Positions 1 to 10,072 of a stretch of DNA of 64,000 nucleotides are shown here, in pieces. Origin of the DNA: Elymus sibiricus (Eukaryota; Streptophyta; Magnoliopsida; Poales; Poaceae); NCBI GenBank assembly GCA_039707655.1, contig CM077665.1, positions 313,100,486 to 313,164,485 on the forward strand, written 5' to 3'. Position 1 is the stretch's first letter. The number at the start of each line of letters is the position of its first letter. The notes beneath the pieces are model-generated. The model did not search any database, was not told the DNA's origin, and saw only the letters and a list, made by a program, of their open reading frames with translations. The translations under genes were made by a program, and so were the position numbers.

Positions 1-1672
1 GCTTGACAAAGATGATGAGTGGAGAAGTCGTGGCGACCTGTTCGACAACACGGATGAGGCCCGAGGGCCACCACGTAAGAGGAGTGAAGAAGAAATCAAT
101 GAGATGTTAAAGAATTGGACAGATTGCCCGAAGCGAGGATGAGCTTCATCAACTTTTCAATTGCCTTGACGGCATCAAAGTTCCTTCTGGTTACTCGGGG
201 CTCATACGCGGATATCTTGACACAAAAAAGCAAAGGTTTAGCAACATGAAGTCCCATGATTGTCATGTGATGATGCCGCAATTACTTTTGGTAGCCCTCA
301 GAGGGATAATTGCTGATCACGTTCGCAACACACTTCTTGACTTCAGCAACATTTTCGACGTTCTCTCTCGAAAGTCGATCAGCGTGCGACATCTCACTCG
401 GCTACAAGAGGAGATCATCACAATACTATGTGAGCTTCAGATATATTTTCCCCCGTCATTCTTTGATGTGATGGTGCATCTCCTAGTTCATGTTGTTTCT
501 GAGGTTAAAGACCTTGGACCGACATTCTTGCATACCATGTTCCCGTTTGAAAGGATGAATGGAACTGTGAAGGGTTACGTTCGTAACAGGGCCCGTCCAG
601 ATGGAAGCATCGTCCTGGCCTATCTGACCGAAGAGTGCATATCATTCTGCAATAATCATATAGATGATGATCAATCTCTTGGTTTGCCCACGAGGAAGCA
701 TGCCGATAGGATTGATGGAGTAGGTCACTCACAGTTGAAGCGTGATTTAAATGTGGATATACATAACCGCCGAGACAACTTCGACATAGCGCACACAGTG
801 GTGTTACAACAAGCAGATATAATCACTCCTTGGCAGCAGACTCATGAGGACACCTTAAAGAGAGAGCATGCAATGGCAGGGAGACAGAGGACTGAAGCCC
901 AGATCATTAGAGAGCACAACTCCAAATTTGCAGCTTGGTTAAAAGAGCGAATTCGGGAGAAACCACTGCCAACGGGTATTGCCAATGCAAATCTCATCTA
1001 TGCATTAGCAGTAGGCCCCGCATGCACCGTCGCCACCTACCAATCATATGATATCAATGGATACACATTCTATACTGAGGAAAAAGACAAAAACTCTGAT
1101 TACCAGAATTCAGGCGTCACGTTAATTGCCTCCACGAGAATGAAACTAACAGATACTACGAAAGGATTGAAGAGATATGGGAACTTGAGTACGCTGAAGA
1201 TCACACAGTGCCACTGTTCTGGGTCAGATGGGCGAAGAATGTCGAGAAGGAAGAACGTGGTGCCGTTACCATGTGGCTGCCCGAAGCACAAGCTGCTGGT
1301 GCAAAGGGTGTCAAAGGAATTACCGCCAAATATGAGCCTTGGGTATTCTCTAAGGACGTGTCACAATGCTTCTATATAACTGATCCGGCAAAGCCAAGTC
1401 GTGTTGTCGTCAGGAGATCCAAGAGATCCATCGTCGGGATGGACGGAGTGGCCAACGAGGATGACTATGATCAGTTCGGTGTCGACCCAAAATAAGAGGA
1501 GAACTATTTTGACGATGAAAATTACACCACCAGAAGGAGCAGAACTACCTTGCCTGAGACAGGACGTCCGTTCTTACGAAAGAGTCATAACGCAGGACGG
1601 AAGTATTCAAGCAAGATTAAAAAGACCCAAGCCGTCGTTGAGAGGATTGCCAAACAACGTCATACTACTTGA
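1..1672 (+). pseudogene. TNP2-like CACTA transposase, C-terminal part, broken
   Basis: This is the C-terminal half of a plant CACTA transposase, the nuclear protein that cuts and joins transposon ends. The DUF4218 region lies at about 160-720 (motifs KSHDCHVMM, LCELQIYFPPSFFD, MFPFERMNGTVKGYVRNRAR). The DUF4216 region lies at about 1030-1470 (ITDPAKPSRVVVRRSKR, GMDGVANEDDYDQFG). An Arg-rich tail, YTTRRSRTTLP, reads to the TGA at 1670-1672. Breaks: a frame change near 115-160, a second near 1135-1200 between the start and end of DUF4216, and an in-frame TAA at 1493-1495. At the left, text like the mid-region motif KRSEEEINEMLKNW is followed almost at once by the DUF4218 start, so roughly a hundred residues normally between them appear to be missing. 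It cannot encode a working enzyme. Confidence 0.88.
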
Positions 1673-2097
1673 TTAATTTGTGTGCTTCATTATTCGTGTA
1701 CTACACTTTTGTGTACTTCTCATTGCGTAATACTTCGCACGATATTGTACTTCATTTGTGTGTACCTCCTAATTTGCATTATTATATACTTTGATCCACA
1801 TTCATGTATGCATTTTCACATGGCATTTGTCAAGTATTATTAGAACAACCCAAGCTAACACAACACCAATTACTGCTGGCGTCGGCCACGTCATTGGCGC
1901 CACCACAAATGACTAACCGGCACTTTTATCTACACTACTGTTGTGAGAACAACTCAGATTCCCCTTCTTCCCCCCGCCGCCGGACACTGTTCTCTGCCGT
2001 TCCCCCGCCCAGCCGCGCCGGCACCCTGCGCCAGACGTGTCACCTCGCTGCCCAGCCCTTCCCCAAGCCCACCCGCTCATCCAAGAGCCTCTTCCTC

Positions 2098-2216
2098 AGT
2101 CGTCCTGTTCGGCCACTCTCTACCTCCGCGGTGGTCCTGTCCAACCACTCTCTCTCTCTCCGTCGTCCTGTCCGGCCACTCTCTCCCTCCGTCGTCCTGT
2201 CCGGCCACCCCGTCCG
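2098..2216 (+). repeat. CT/GC-rich minisatellite, about 30 bp x 4
   Basis: Four imperfect head-to-tail copies of a unit with the core GTCCTGTCCGGCCACTCTCT. The TCCTGT core recurs at 2103, 2135, 2166 and 2195, giving periods of 32, 31 and 29 bp. The array lies in the non-coding 3' part of T1. It produces several overlapping Ser/Pro-rich open frames on both strands that have no family resemblance and are best read as repeat artefacts. Confidence 0.8.
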
Positions 2217-3256
2217 CCACGCACCACCACCCCATCGTGCAGTTTTCTAAGGCGCCCCCATCGTGCTCTCCTGACAGCCGAACCCCACTCGATCCGGACG
2301 GTAAAAATCTATCTCTAACCATTTGATGAAATGCGAATTGATGAAATATGTTATATGTTGCATCATCGTGTATTCTTGCGAATTGTCTCGCGCTAGCTAT
2401 GTTTCTTTTTGTAGGGAAAGCTTGAGAGAGTGGCCAATGTTTTAGCGAAACGTGGATTCATTTCCGTTTCCTCAAAATTTCTTGCACTCAATATGTCCAT
2501 TTTGACCTACGTTCATGTCCAAATTTTGTTGCTAACAGTGTGGTTTATATGACAATTATATGCCTCAAGATGAAAGATGATTACTACATTGCTTACTATG
2601 TTACTATTTTGTTCAGAGACAGGAAGCTCCCAAGATGTGTTGTGCCTCCGGTGACGGGTGACCACCAGATATGGACATTTCGAGTTAAAATAATGGAGGC
2701 AACAACCCGAGTGATCGCAACTTGGAAGATTGGAGATCGGTGAATCTCTATGCTCCACCATGCATGGAGATGCAGGGAGTTTCCCTCTTCTTCAAGAAAC
2801 GTGATGAGTACCGTACTAGTAGTTACGACGATGGTTAATGTATGCATATATATAAATGATGTGTACCATAATATAAATTATGTTGTACGTGTGTTTTCAT
2901 TTCTTATCGGAATCAATGTGGGACACAAACATCATTATGTATATACTGATACAAAATTGCGCTGCCGCCGCAACATTTCTCGCCGCGGTGGCATCGTTTT
3001 TTTGTTGCATTTGGTTATTTAGTACTTGTGTGCGAAACATCCGATACGCCCGTAATGACGTCTCCAGTGTATGGCATTGGAAAAGTTAACATGCCGTAGA
3101 TATATATGATATTGCCGTCGTGGTGATAACACCAACGCCATAGGTATATGAAATACTGCTGGCGTAGGCTCCAACGCCACCACTATTTTTTAACTGTGGC
3201 ACCATATTGCTGGCGTCAGGTGTCTACGCGAGCAAGGCCATTTTGGCCACGCCATA

Positions 3257-3278
3257 CCTAGGCTTTTCTGCACTAGTG
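3257..3278 (-). repeat. CACTA terminal inverted repeat (right end of T1)
   Basis: On the minus strand the sequence starts CACTAGTGCAGAAAAGCC, the standard form of a Triticeae CACTA end. It is followed immediately outside (3279 and on) by F-box coding sequence, which fixes the boundary. Confidence 0.8.
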
Positions 3279-3482
3279 TTTAGCTTCTCCAGGCATGGAA
3301 AGCATCTCAGCAATCTGACAACTTGGTCCAGGTAGGGGTCAAAAGATTCTACTGCCAAGACCTTCATTGTGCATAGATACGGGGTCGAGCTTGTCGATAT
3401 AATTTTTTGGATGAGTGATGAACATACATCTTTAATAGAGAAAAAAATGTTAATTCAAAAATGAGAAGAGGGCGACTGTTTT
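3279..3482 (-). pseudogene. F-box/FBD gene, downstream fragment
   Basis: Read on the minus strand, this 204-bp island contains the FBD-domain motif MKVLAVESFDPYLDQVV followed by LLRCFPCLEKL, the usual end of plant F-box/LRR/FBD proteins. It continues the gene whose upstream part lies at 8957-9864. R1 separates the two pieces and T1 removes what follows the LEKL motif. The first half of the island (about 3400-3482) is AT-rich and does not clearly code, so it may be intron or UTR. The remnant is not functional. Confidence 0.78.
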
Positions 3483-4345
3483 TGTCGGAATTAGGGCTCC
3501 ACAGACCCAAGAAAGGTTCGAACACAGGGGTGCGCTCGCCCTCCGATCCCACTAAACTAGCGTCTACACAACCTTGCCTTGCCGAAGATGCACGAGAGCG
3601 CAAGAAGATGAACACAGAGATTTACCCAGGTTCGGGCCACCTTGCGGTGTAAAACCCTACTCCTGCTTTGGGTGGATTGGCCTCACGAGGAGGTTCGGTG
3701 ATGAACTTGTATAGTGGTGAGCGACCTCGCGAGGGCTCTTGGGTGAGGATGGATCCGGTCCCTCTCTACGGTGGAGGCTAGTCCCTATTTATAGTGGCCT
3801 GGGTCCTCTTCCCTCATCGCACTTGCGGGAAGGGATCCCACAACAGCCAAACTTGAAAGGGGACAGGAGGTGCAACTTATCCTGACTAAAGGTGGTGTTT
3901 GCCTACAAAGCAACTGGGCGTGATGCATAGGTGGGCTCGACGATGACATCCGTCCTGTCGAGCTCGTGGTCTTGGTCTTGTTGCACCGAAGCGGAAAACT
4001 TTGGGGGATTCCTTGGGAACCCGCGTTCGTCCTTGCCCCCTTAGCACAAAAGAGGAAACTGTCTCTGCCGCGCCCGCTGGCGCCCGCCTGCCCTGATTGT
4101 CATGGCTCACGTCATCACAGCCTCCTGAGGATGGGCACTGCATAGGAATCTCCGCTCCTCGGGATGCAGCCTGGGGAGACCGCTCCTCTGGAGGTCTTGA
4201 CGTCGTTCTCCTTGCGAAGCCGGGACCCTCGCGAGGGTCTTGTCTTCTGGGGTTCGTCACTAGGCCGTACCGGGCCATCGTGGTGGGCCACGCCCTGGGC
4301 CGTTGGCAGGCAGGCCTAGGTACCCCCGTTCCCTGAACACCGACA
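3483..4345 (-). repeat. R1 3' LTR
   Basis: 863 bp, the same length as the copy at 8094-8956 and collinear with it, with scattered substitutions. The minus strand holds a TATA-like CTATAAATA in the middle. The polypurine tract abuts it at 4346-4365. Confidence 0.9.
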
Positions 4346-4365
4346 GTAGCCCCCGGGCCCAAGGC
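4346..4365 (-). other. R1 polypurine tract
   Basis: On the minus strand this reads GGGCCCGGGGGCTAC and then directly TGTCGG of the LTR. The same tract next to an LTR recurs at 37848 (R4), 56530 (R6) and, inverted, 60337 (R7). It marks where plus-strand DNA synthesis starts and sets the orientation of the element. Confidence 0.7.
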
Positions 4366-4737
4366 GCGCTCGGGCTGGCTTCTCGGCGAAGCCAAGGAAG
4401 GAAAGGCCGAAGCGCCACGGGCCCCAAATTCCTGCGGGCCAGACTCGACGCGTGGTGCCTGGTGGGTCGCGGGACTCTTCCTCTTCCGCAATGCCTCGGG
4501 AACCACCCCAAGTCAAGCCGACGTGAGGTAGGTGTGCTGCGTCGGTCATCATTTCCCTTCCTTAATTGACGCCGCCCTCTTGCGCTATCCTTCCTCCCTG
4601 GCCCACGCCGAAGCGACCCATCGGGGGGAACAAGGCGAAATGAGACAAAGCTGCCCGTGGGCCGAGCACAATACGTGGTACCCGAGGAGTGCGCGTCGCC
4701 TCCACTCCCACGACGCCTCGGAAACTGCGGTTGCGCC

Positions 4738-4744
4738 TATAAAA
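4738..4744 (+). promoter_or_regulatory. TATA box of the R1 antisense ORF
   Basis: TATAAAA lies about 92 bp before the ATG at 4836, on the strand opposite to LTR transcription. Just upstream is the module CCTCCACTCCCACGACGCCT (about 4699-4718), which recurs before the R6 ORF (56645) and the B3 ORF (58917). Conservation over three copies supports a real promoter. Confidence 0.65.
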
Positions 4745-4835
4745 CCGCCTCACCCGAGGGGCAGTTCCATCCTTTCACACCTTCCCGTTCGCCACCTTCG
4801 CAGGAACGCCGCCTTCTTCCCCCTTTCTCCTTCAC

Positions 4836-5555
4836 ATGGCGTCCGGGGGGAGTGCTGCCGATGCCGGAGCGCGAGCAGGATCCCTGGCGCCGCCACCATC
4901 TCCTAGGGGCGGCGGGGATCAGTCTTCGAGGCTGGTCCAGCTGCGCCGGCGCTGGACCGCCACTAATGAGTAAGTGTGTCATTGCCTCCGCCTTTTCTTG
5001 CGAATCATGCCTAGCTCGCCGAGTCTGATCGCCGGCTCCTTTCAGGGTGCCCACGCCCAAGAGATGCAGGCTCGACGTGCTTCAGGGCGAGGAGGACGCG
5101 CTCAGGACCCAGCTACGGGACACCGAGGCCGCCCTCCAAGCCACGCTTCGGGGTGAGGAGGACGCCAAGGAGGAGCTGGCATCCATCCAGGCCCAGGTCG
5201 AGGGGGCGCCAACGTCGTGCCGGCAGCCAGGGGCGAAGCGGCGCACACGAAGATGATGGAGGCGCAGCGTGCCAAGCAGTACCTGGACATCGCTAGTCGT
5301 GCGGGCAGCGCGGTCCGTCGGTTCGTCGGGGGAGCCCCCGCGCTGCCATGTGCACACAGTGACGGGTGCTACCTCACCTTCTTCCAGAAGGTGGTGGAGG
5401 CGCTGGAGTCTGGCGTGTCCCGGGTGGACGCGGACGCCGAGTCCAGCGCGCGCAGCTTCGAGAGGCGCCCGCTGCTCGTGAGGCTCCTGGGGTGGCGAGG
5501 AATCAGGGCCTCCGAAGGTCCTTCCTCAGGGCCCCGCTTTCCTCGAAGGTGCTGA
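4836..5555 (+). pseudogene. Antisense ORF of R1, two exons, decayed
   Basis: Function unknown. It runs against the LTR transcript, like the additional antisense ORFs described for some grass gypsy elements (family knowledge). Exon 1 starts at ATG 4836 (MASGGSAADAGARAG). A GTAAGT donor at 4970 and a TTTCAG acceptor ending at 5045 bound a 76-bp intron that keeps the frame. Exon 2 is Glu/Arg/Ala-rich (LQGEEDALRTQLRDTEAAL), probably a coiled coil. After a frame change near 5200-5250 it continues with MMEAQRAKQYLD and FFQKVVEALESGVSRVD, which match the R6 copy residue for residue at most sites. Compared with R6 it lacks the last part of the C-terminal segment. Start choice follows the TATA box and the conserved exon 1. 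Confidence 0.7.
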
Positions 5556-5579
5556 AAAGTGCTTTACGTAGAGTTAGAA

Positions 5580-6140
5580 TTCCTTGATAACGAGCCGAAA
5601 CATGACTTCCCTTCCCCTGGTCTTCTTCCTTCCAGCGACCATTTTGGCTGGAGCCCCCGAGCGAGGGTCGATCGCCGCTGGTATGTCATGTCACAATGCC
5701 TGGCAAGGCCAGGGGATGAGGGCTCCTGAGGCTGGGGGCCTGAGGCAACATGCGCCTACCGGCCTGTGCTTGCAATAACTTCGTTTGAATTCTGTGATTT
5801 CCTTTTGCGCCCCGTTCCCTTCCTGCTTGCTTTTGTGCTCTGCGTCGGCAGGGCCCAATCCTGCGCATACCTCGACCGCCATTGGGGCGTCCGGATCACC
5901 AGGACGAGGCCAAGGGGCGAGGGCCTACGTGACTAGTGCGGCCCCTGGGTCGCGATGCCCAGGGGTCCCCCTTGACGTGCGAGTAGCGGGAGCCTGAGCC
6001 AACATGTGCCTACCAGCTTGCTCGAGAGCGCCGTGCGAGGATTAGAGCGCCAAAGCTTTGACGAGCACACCGTGCACAGCCCCCACTTGCGGGGCGCGCG
6101 AGAGAGAAAACTGGTAGGTGCTAAACTTTTAAAGCCAAGA
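5580..6140. other. R1 interior spacer with one copy of the R7 repeat monomer
   Basis: No convincing coding sequence. About 5845-5985 is the reverse complement of the roughly 206-bp unit that is tandemly repeated in R7 at 63390-64000 (shared text includes GGGGCGTCCGGATCACCAGG). Here it is present once. The rest is GC-rich spacer. Confidence 0.6.
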
Positions 6141-6148
6141 CTGCAAAA

Positions 6149-6700
6149 CTAGGAACACTGCAAAGGAGAAAAATCCCCACCCCTTTTTTCAAACAAAGAC
6201 GCGAAAGCTTCAAGTTTCATTCCAAAAGACGACAAATTCGGTTTACAAAAGAGAGCAAAGAACAGCCGCGTCCGGCACCTAATAGCTAGTCTTCGTCTTC
6301 TCCCAGCGCGGAGCATAGGGCTTCCACTAGGCATGGGTATAGTCATTGGGGGAGCATGTCATCCGCCAGCGTGGAGCATGGGGCTTCCACTTGGGCGTGG
6401 GTGGGAAACCCTCCGCGTCCTCGGGGGGCTCCGGGCGTATATAGCCCACTCATTATTACGTGAGAGTGTCAAGGTTGTAGATAGTTGGGCGAACACCCAA
6501 GCACAAGGCTCAGGGGTTCCCAACTCTGTTTCTGAGTCACCCCGCGCCTTTCGGCATGGTTGCGTGCCCCTACAGCCCAAACATGAGTGCATTGCTCCCC
6601 GCGTGACCGCGGGATTGTGCTCCCACGGCCCAAAGATGAACGCAACGCACCCCGCGCGACCGTAGGAGTATTGTGTCGATGTAGCCGCCTCGGGAGACGT
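6149..6700 (-). other. R1 interior block conserved with R7
   Basis: Reverse complement of R7 62560-63060. The shared text includes GCGGAGCATGGGGCTTCCAC, which occurs twice here about 61 bp apart (near 6307 and 6368), and an ACGTGAGAGTGTCA stretch. There is no domain in either copy. Its conservation between two diverged elements suggests a cis-acting or packaging role, but that is inference. Confidence 0.55.
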
Positions 6701-7030
6701 CAGGGCACCTCCCAAGCCGCCACCCGGAGGCCTCGCGGGGCCCTGCCTCCTGGGGACTGTGCTGGCGCCCCCCGAGCCATGGGGCGCGTGGGGCCCTCTG
6801 GAACGTGACACGATTGGCGCAGAGCCCCTGCGGTGCTTGCCGCGCGTGGCCCGCGCCTCTCGCGTCCTGCCGATCTCCTAGGCGACGATTCCTGCGACTC
6901 GGGCGTCCGGCACCGCGTTCCCTGCTCGCGAGGGCGCCGTCTTGCGACGGGCCCTCACACGCCCCCGGGTGCCCTCTTCATTGCGTCGACCGAGCCAGGT
7001 GCTTCTACAGCGGAAGCCCCCGGGCTCAAC

Positions 7031-8080
7031 CTAAAGAGGGGCGCCGGGAGTGGCCCTCCTACGCCGAGGTGGTGGTGGTTCCTGCGGCGAGTGCGAGACT
7101 CGCAACGCCGACGACAGCCGCGGCGCTGCTTGGAACGTATGCTGCCACGCGAGGGCCTTGGTCTCCCTCTGGCCCTTCACCTCGCGCCTCATAGTTGAAG
7201 CCTCCCCCGGGCAACAGCGCGACGCCGTCCTGGCCGCGTGGCCAGCGAACCCGCCTACGCCGAGCCTCTGCCTGAAGTTGGCCGGCTCCGCCGCCGCCGC
7301 GAGGTTGGCTGCGTCCATCTTGGCGAAGGTTGTTGTCGTGGGTATCCTCCGCGCCTCTGCCTTGATGACCTCCAGCTTCGGCGGCTTGTGCAGCATGGTC
7401 CCTGCGACGGTTGGCGTGCTCACGCTGGGAATGCCCGAGCGGTCGGTGATCCGCCATGTCGTAGGCATGCGGGTTGTGGCGAGCGCAGAGCATCCCATTA
7501 CCTCCTTCGTGCATGCCTTCACCAAGGCCGGGCGGTGGCCCAAACCCTGTCACCGGGACCCTAAGGATAAGGAGTACAGCCTGGGTTGTACTTTGCTTGG
7601 GCTCCTTAGGTTGGTAGCCGAACGCGTCATCGCGTGACGGTGGAAACGGCTCGCCGGCCGAGCCCCCCGCTTCTTGCGCCGGTGGTCGGAGAGGGCGCTA
7701 CGGAACCAAGGCCCTTCTAGCGACGACGACAAGCTCGGCGATGTGGTCGGCCCAGGCATCGTAGCACCCGTGCGTCGGACGATGGCGAAGCACCTTGCTT
7801 GCCATGAGCAGCGCGTTCTGCGCATTCAGGTCCCCCACGTGGGCACAGGTTGAGGAGGACCCCGCGGGAGGTATGGCGGGGCAGGCGCTCTGCCGCAGAG
7901 GGGGCGCGCGTGGCCCGGCTGTGCATGGGTGGCACGAGCGGTGACGGTCGTGGCGATGACGCTGGTGGCCTGGTAACGGCCGTCCAGCACAGAGCCCCCG
8001 GGGCGTGCGTGTTGAGAGCCGGACATGGGGTTGATGAAGAGGGAGTCGTCGGAACTGAAGGACGTCGGTGCACCCCCTAC
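7031..8080 (-). pseudogene. R1 leader/gag-like region, frameshifted
   Basis: Starting just inside the 5' LTR on the minus strand there is a Pro/Ala/Arg-rich reading with the motifs VGDLNAQNALLMASKVLRHR and YDAWADHIAELV (about 7690-7830). A second part (about 7059-7553) contains PRGGGGAGQLQAEARRRRV. Both parts align in order with R7 61314-62300 (VGDLNAHDSLLMVSEMLRHR, FDAWADHLAELV). Position suggests the start of a gag gene, but no capsid or zinc-knuckle motif is present. Several frame changes separate the pieces. No pol follows. Confidence 0.55.
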
Positions 8081-8093
8081 CTTGCGCACCAAA

Positions 8094-8956
8094 TGTCGGA
8101 ATTAGGGCTCCACAGACCAAAGAAAGGTTCGAACACAGGGGTGCGCTCACCGTCCGATCCCACTCAACTAGCGGCTACACAACCTTGCCTTGCCGAAGAT
8201 GCACAAGAGCACAAGAAGATGAACACAGAGATTTACCCAGGTTCGGGCCACCTTGCGGTGTAAAACCCTACTCCTACTTTGGGTGGATTGGCCTCACGAG
8301 GAGGTTCGGTGATGAACTTGTACAGTGGTGAGCGACCTCGCGAGGGCTCTTGGCTGAGGATGGATCCGGTTCCCTCTCTACGATGGAGGCTAGTCCCTAT
8401 TTATAGTGGCCTGGGTCCTCCGCCCTCATCGTACTGGCAGGAAGGGATCCCACAACAACCAAATTTGAAAGGGGACAGGAGGTACAACTTATCCTGACTA
8501 AAGGTGGTCTTCGCCTGCGAAGTAACTGGGGGTGACGCAGAGGTGGGCTCGGCGATGACATCCGTCCTGCCGAGCTCGTGGTCTTGGTCTTGTTGCACCG
8601 AAGCGGAAACCTTTGGGGGATTCCTTGGGAACCCGCATTCGTCCTTGCCCCCTTAGCACAAACGAGGAAATTGTCTCAGCTGCGCCCGCTGGCGCCCGCC
8701 TGCCCTGATCATCATGGCTCACGTCATCCCAGCCTCCTGAGGCTAGGCACTCCATAGGAATCTCCTCTCCTCGGGATGCAGCCTGGGGAGACCGCTCCTC
8801 TGGAGGTCTTGGCGTCGTTCTCCTCGCAAGGCCGGGACCCTCGCGAGGGTCTTGTCTTGTGGGGTTCGTCGCTAGGCCGTACCGGGCCATTGAGGTGGGC
8901 CAGGCCCTGGGCCGCAGGCAGGCAGGTCTGGGTACCCCCGTTCCCAGAACGCTGAA
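8094..8956 (-). repeat. R1 5' LTR
   Basis: 863 bp, collinear with 3483-4345. On the minus strand it opens at 8956 with a decayed TTTCAG in place of TGTCGG and closes at 8094 with CCGACA. It is followed by the TTTGGTGCGCAAGGTAGGGG leader. Confidence 0.9.
8397..8406 (-). promoter_or_regulatory. TATA box in the R1 5' LTR
   Basis: The minus strand reads CTATAAATAG. The same box sits at the equivalent place in the left LTR (about 3785-3796) and, on the plus strand, in the R7 LTR (60932-60940). It is the expected core promoter of the element. Confidence 0.65.
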
Positions 8957-9864
8957 AGTTGTACTTGGACGGTTATTGATCCAAAAACAAGTTCAGATAA
9001 GTTGACGGGCGAGTAGCCAAACACTGTCAATTTCGGCACTTGAATGGCCCTGATTCTTGTTGGACCTTGTTGATCAACAACAAGTAATCTCTCAAGTAAA
9101 GGCACATCCTCAATGAGCATTTGGTGATTCACCTTGTGCGATCTCCTGTTGCAGCACCAGCAATACACACAAATTGTCCAGAGACTCATGGAGGTGATGT
9201 GGAGGCTACTCAACCCATTGATCGCCTGAAGATGAAGGTACTCGAGCGCAGTACAGCCGCGGAGCAGGCGCTCCATGTCGTCATTGGGGATGGAGACGGC
9301 GACGAGCTCAAGGTGCTTCAGTCGAGGTAGCAAAAGAGCAGGATTGGCGTTAATCTGGGGAAAATGGCAGTTCATGAACCTGGCGATGCGCAGCATTGGC
9401 GCGAGGCGTAGCGCGGAGGGTGGCAGTGGGCGCATATGTCCATCATTAAAAGTGAGTTCTTCGAGATTATCCGGCGGTCGATAAGAACCACTTGTCAAGC
9501 TTGGCTCGGTTCTTGCCATTGGAACGGAACTTGCCCATAGTAAGGCGTTTGATTCGGCCACAGTGCGTGCCGAGGATCTGGGACAATGCATCCAAGCATT
9601 TGCGATAGCCAGTGCAGAGCATGTGCTCGCTGATGAGGGCGAGAGGGGCGCAACGCCATAGGGGGCGCCACCGCCGGGAGAGGATGGTTGTGCGCACGCC
9701 ATCTTCGATAGGGAGGAGGAAGATGATGACTCTCAACATATTATCGGGGAGGCTGCTAATGAGGTCTGGGCCTATCGGAGGCGCTTGTGTTTCTGGCTCG
9801 GTCCGCCTCTGCTTCTTGGCAACCTCGACATCCACATTCGGAGAATGGCTGCCGGCGTATCTTT
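8957..9864 (-). pseudogene. F-box/LRR (FBD-type) gene, upstream fragment
   Basis: Encodes the substrate-recognition type of plant F-box protein (SCF ubiquitin ligase adaptor; family knowledge). The F-box (LISSLPDNMLRVIIFLLP, then TILSRRWRPLWR) is at about 9660-9770. A Lys/Arg-rich lead-in (VAKKQRR) precedes it. LRR-like text follows (NLEELTFNDGHM, LPRLKHLELVAV, CTALEYLHLQ, LLERLLVVDQ) down to FGSITVQV at the R1 border. The apparent start at 9871 is a TTG overlapping a TTGACAG acceptor, so this is an internal exon starting near 9864. A frame change at about 9470-9500 (after KLDKWF) breaks it independently of R1. The continuation is at 3279-3482. Confidence in the family is high; it is not functional. 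Confidence 0.88.
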
Positions 9865-10072
9865 CTGTCAAGAGTAGAGTAGTGGGAGGATAGTGATTAT
9901 GTAACTAGATCAGTGCAGAAGAATAGTGCATTGGTAATTACAAGTTACTAGGTAGGAACAGTTTTAACAGATTAAGAAAATGAAATCCCAATTGCTTGCT
10001 GAAATACTAAACAGTTACATTGATATTGCTATGCAAGTCAACATGCAGATACTAGAAATAACACTTACTTCC

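Larger units (their letters stand above)
1..3278 (+). mobile_element. CACTA (En/Spm-type) DNA transposon, 3' part (T1)
   Basis: The element enters from outside the window and ends at 3278 with a CACTA-type terminus: read on the minus strand it starts CACTAGTGCAGAAAAGCC. Inside this end, short motifs of the form CTGGCGT/ACGCCA recur in both orientations (about 1876-1895 and 3120-3255), as expected of the subterminal repeats bound by CACTA transposases. Positions 1-1672 hold the transposase remnant. Positions 1673-3255 are non-coding apart from a CT/GC-rich minisatellite, and I see no second transposon gene there. The 3-bp target duplication cannot be tested because the other end is outside the window. 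The element landed in an F-box gene whose reading resumes at 3279. Confidence 0.85.
3483..8956 (-). mobile_element. Short-LTR, non-autonomous LTR retrotransposon R1
   Basis: Two 863-bp direct repeats (3483-4345 and 8094-8956) bound a 3.75 kb interior. Orientation is minus: next to the right LTR, the minus strand reads TTTGGTGCGCAAGGTAGGGG (primer-binding-site side), and next to the left LTR it reads GGGCCCGGGGGCTAC (polypurine tract). The LTR starts TGTCGG and ends CCGACA on this strand; in the right copy the start has decayed to TTTCAG. Flanking 5-mers are GTTTT and GTTGT, a 4/5 match to a target duplication. I find no protease, reverse transcriptase or integrase motif in any frame, so the element must have depended on another one. 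The interior holds a gag-like leader on the minus strand and an ORF with its own promoter on the plus strand. Confidence 0.88.

Noticed and set aside
1804..2326. Ser/Pro-rich frames in T1
   Set aside because: They follow the 30-bp minisatellite and are open in all three plus frames and on minus.
3510..3530. GGTTCGAAC, a tRNA T-loop-like word, in the R1 and R6 LTRs (3516, 8127, 55697)
   Set aside because: Only the B-box-like word is present. No A box or acceptor stem at the right distance, and the word is part of an aligned LTR.
3886..4569. Minus-strand frame of 206 codons and partners at 3886-4569, with counterparts at 8498-8890 and 60335-60937
   Set aside because: LTR sequence repeated in R1 and R7. 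Frames differ in length between copies and have no conserved start.
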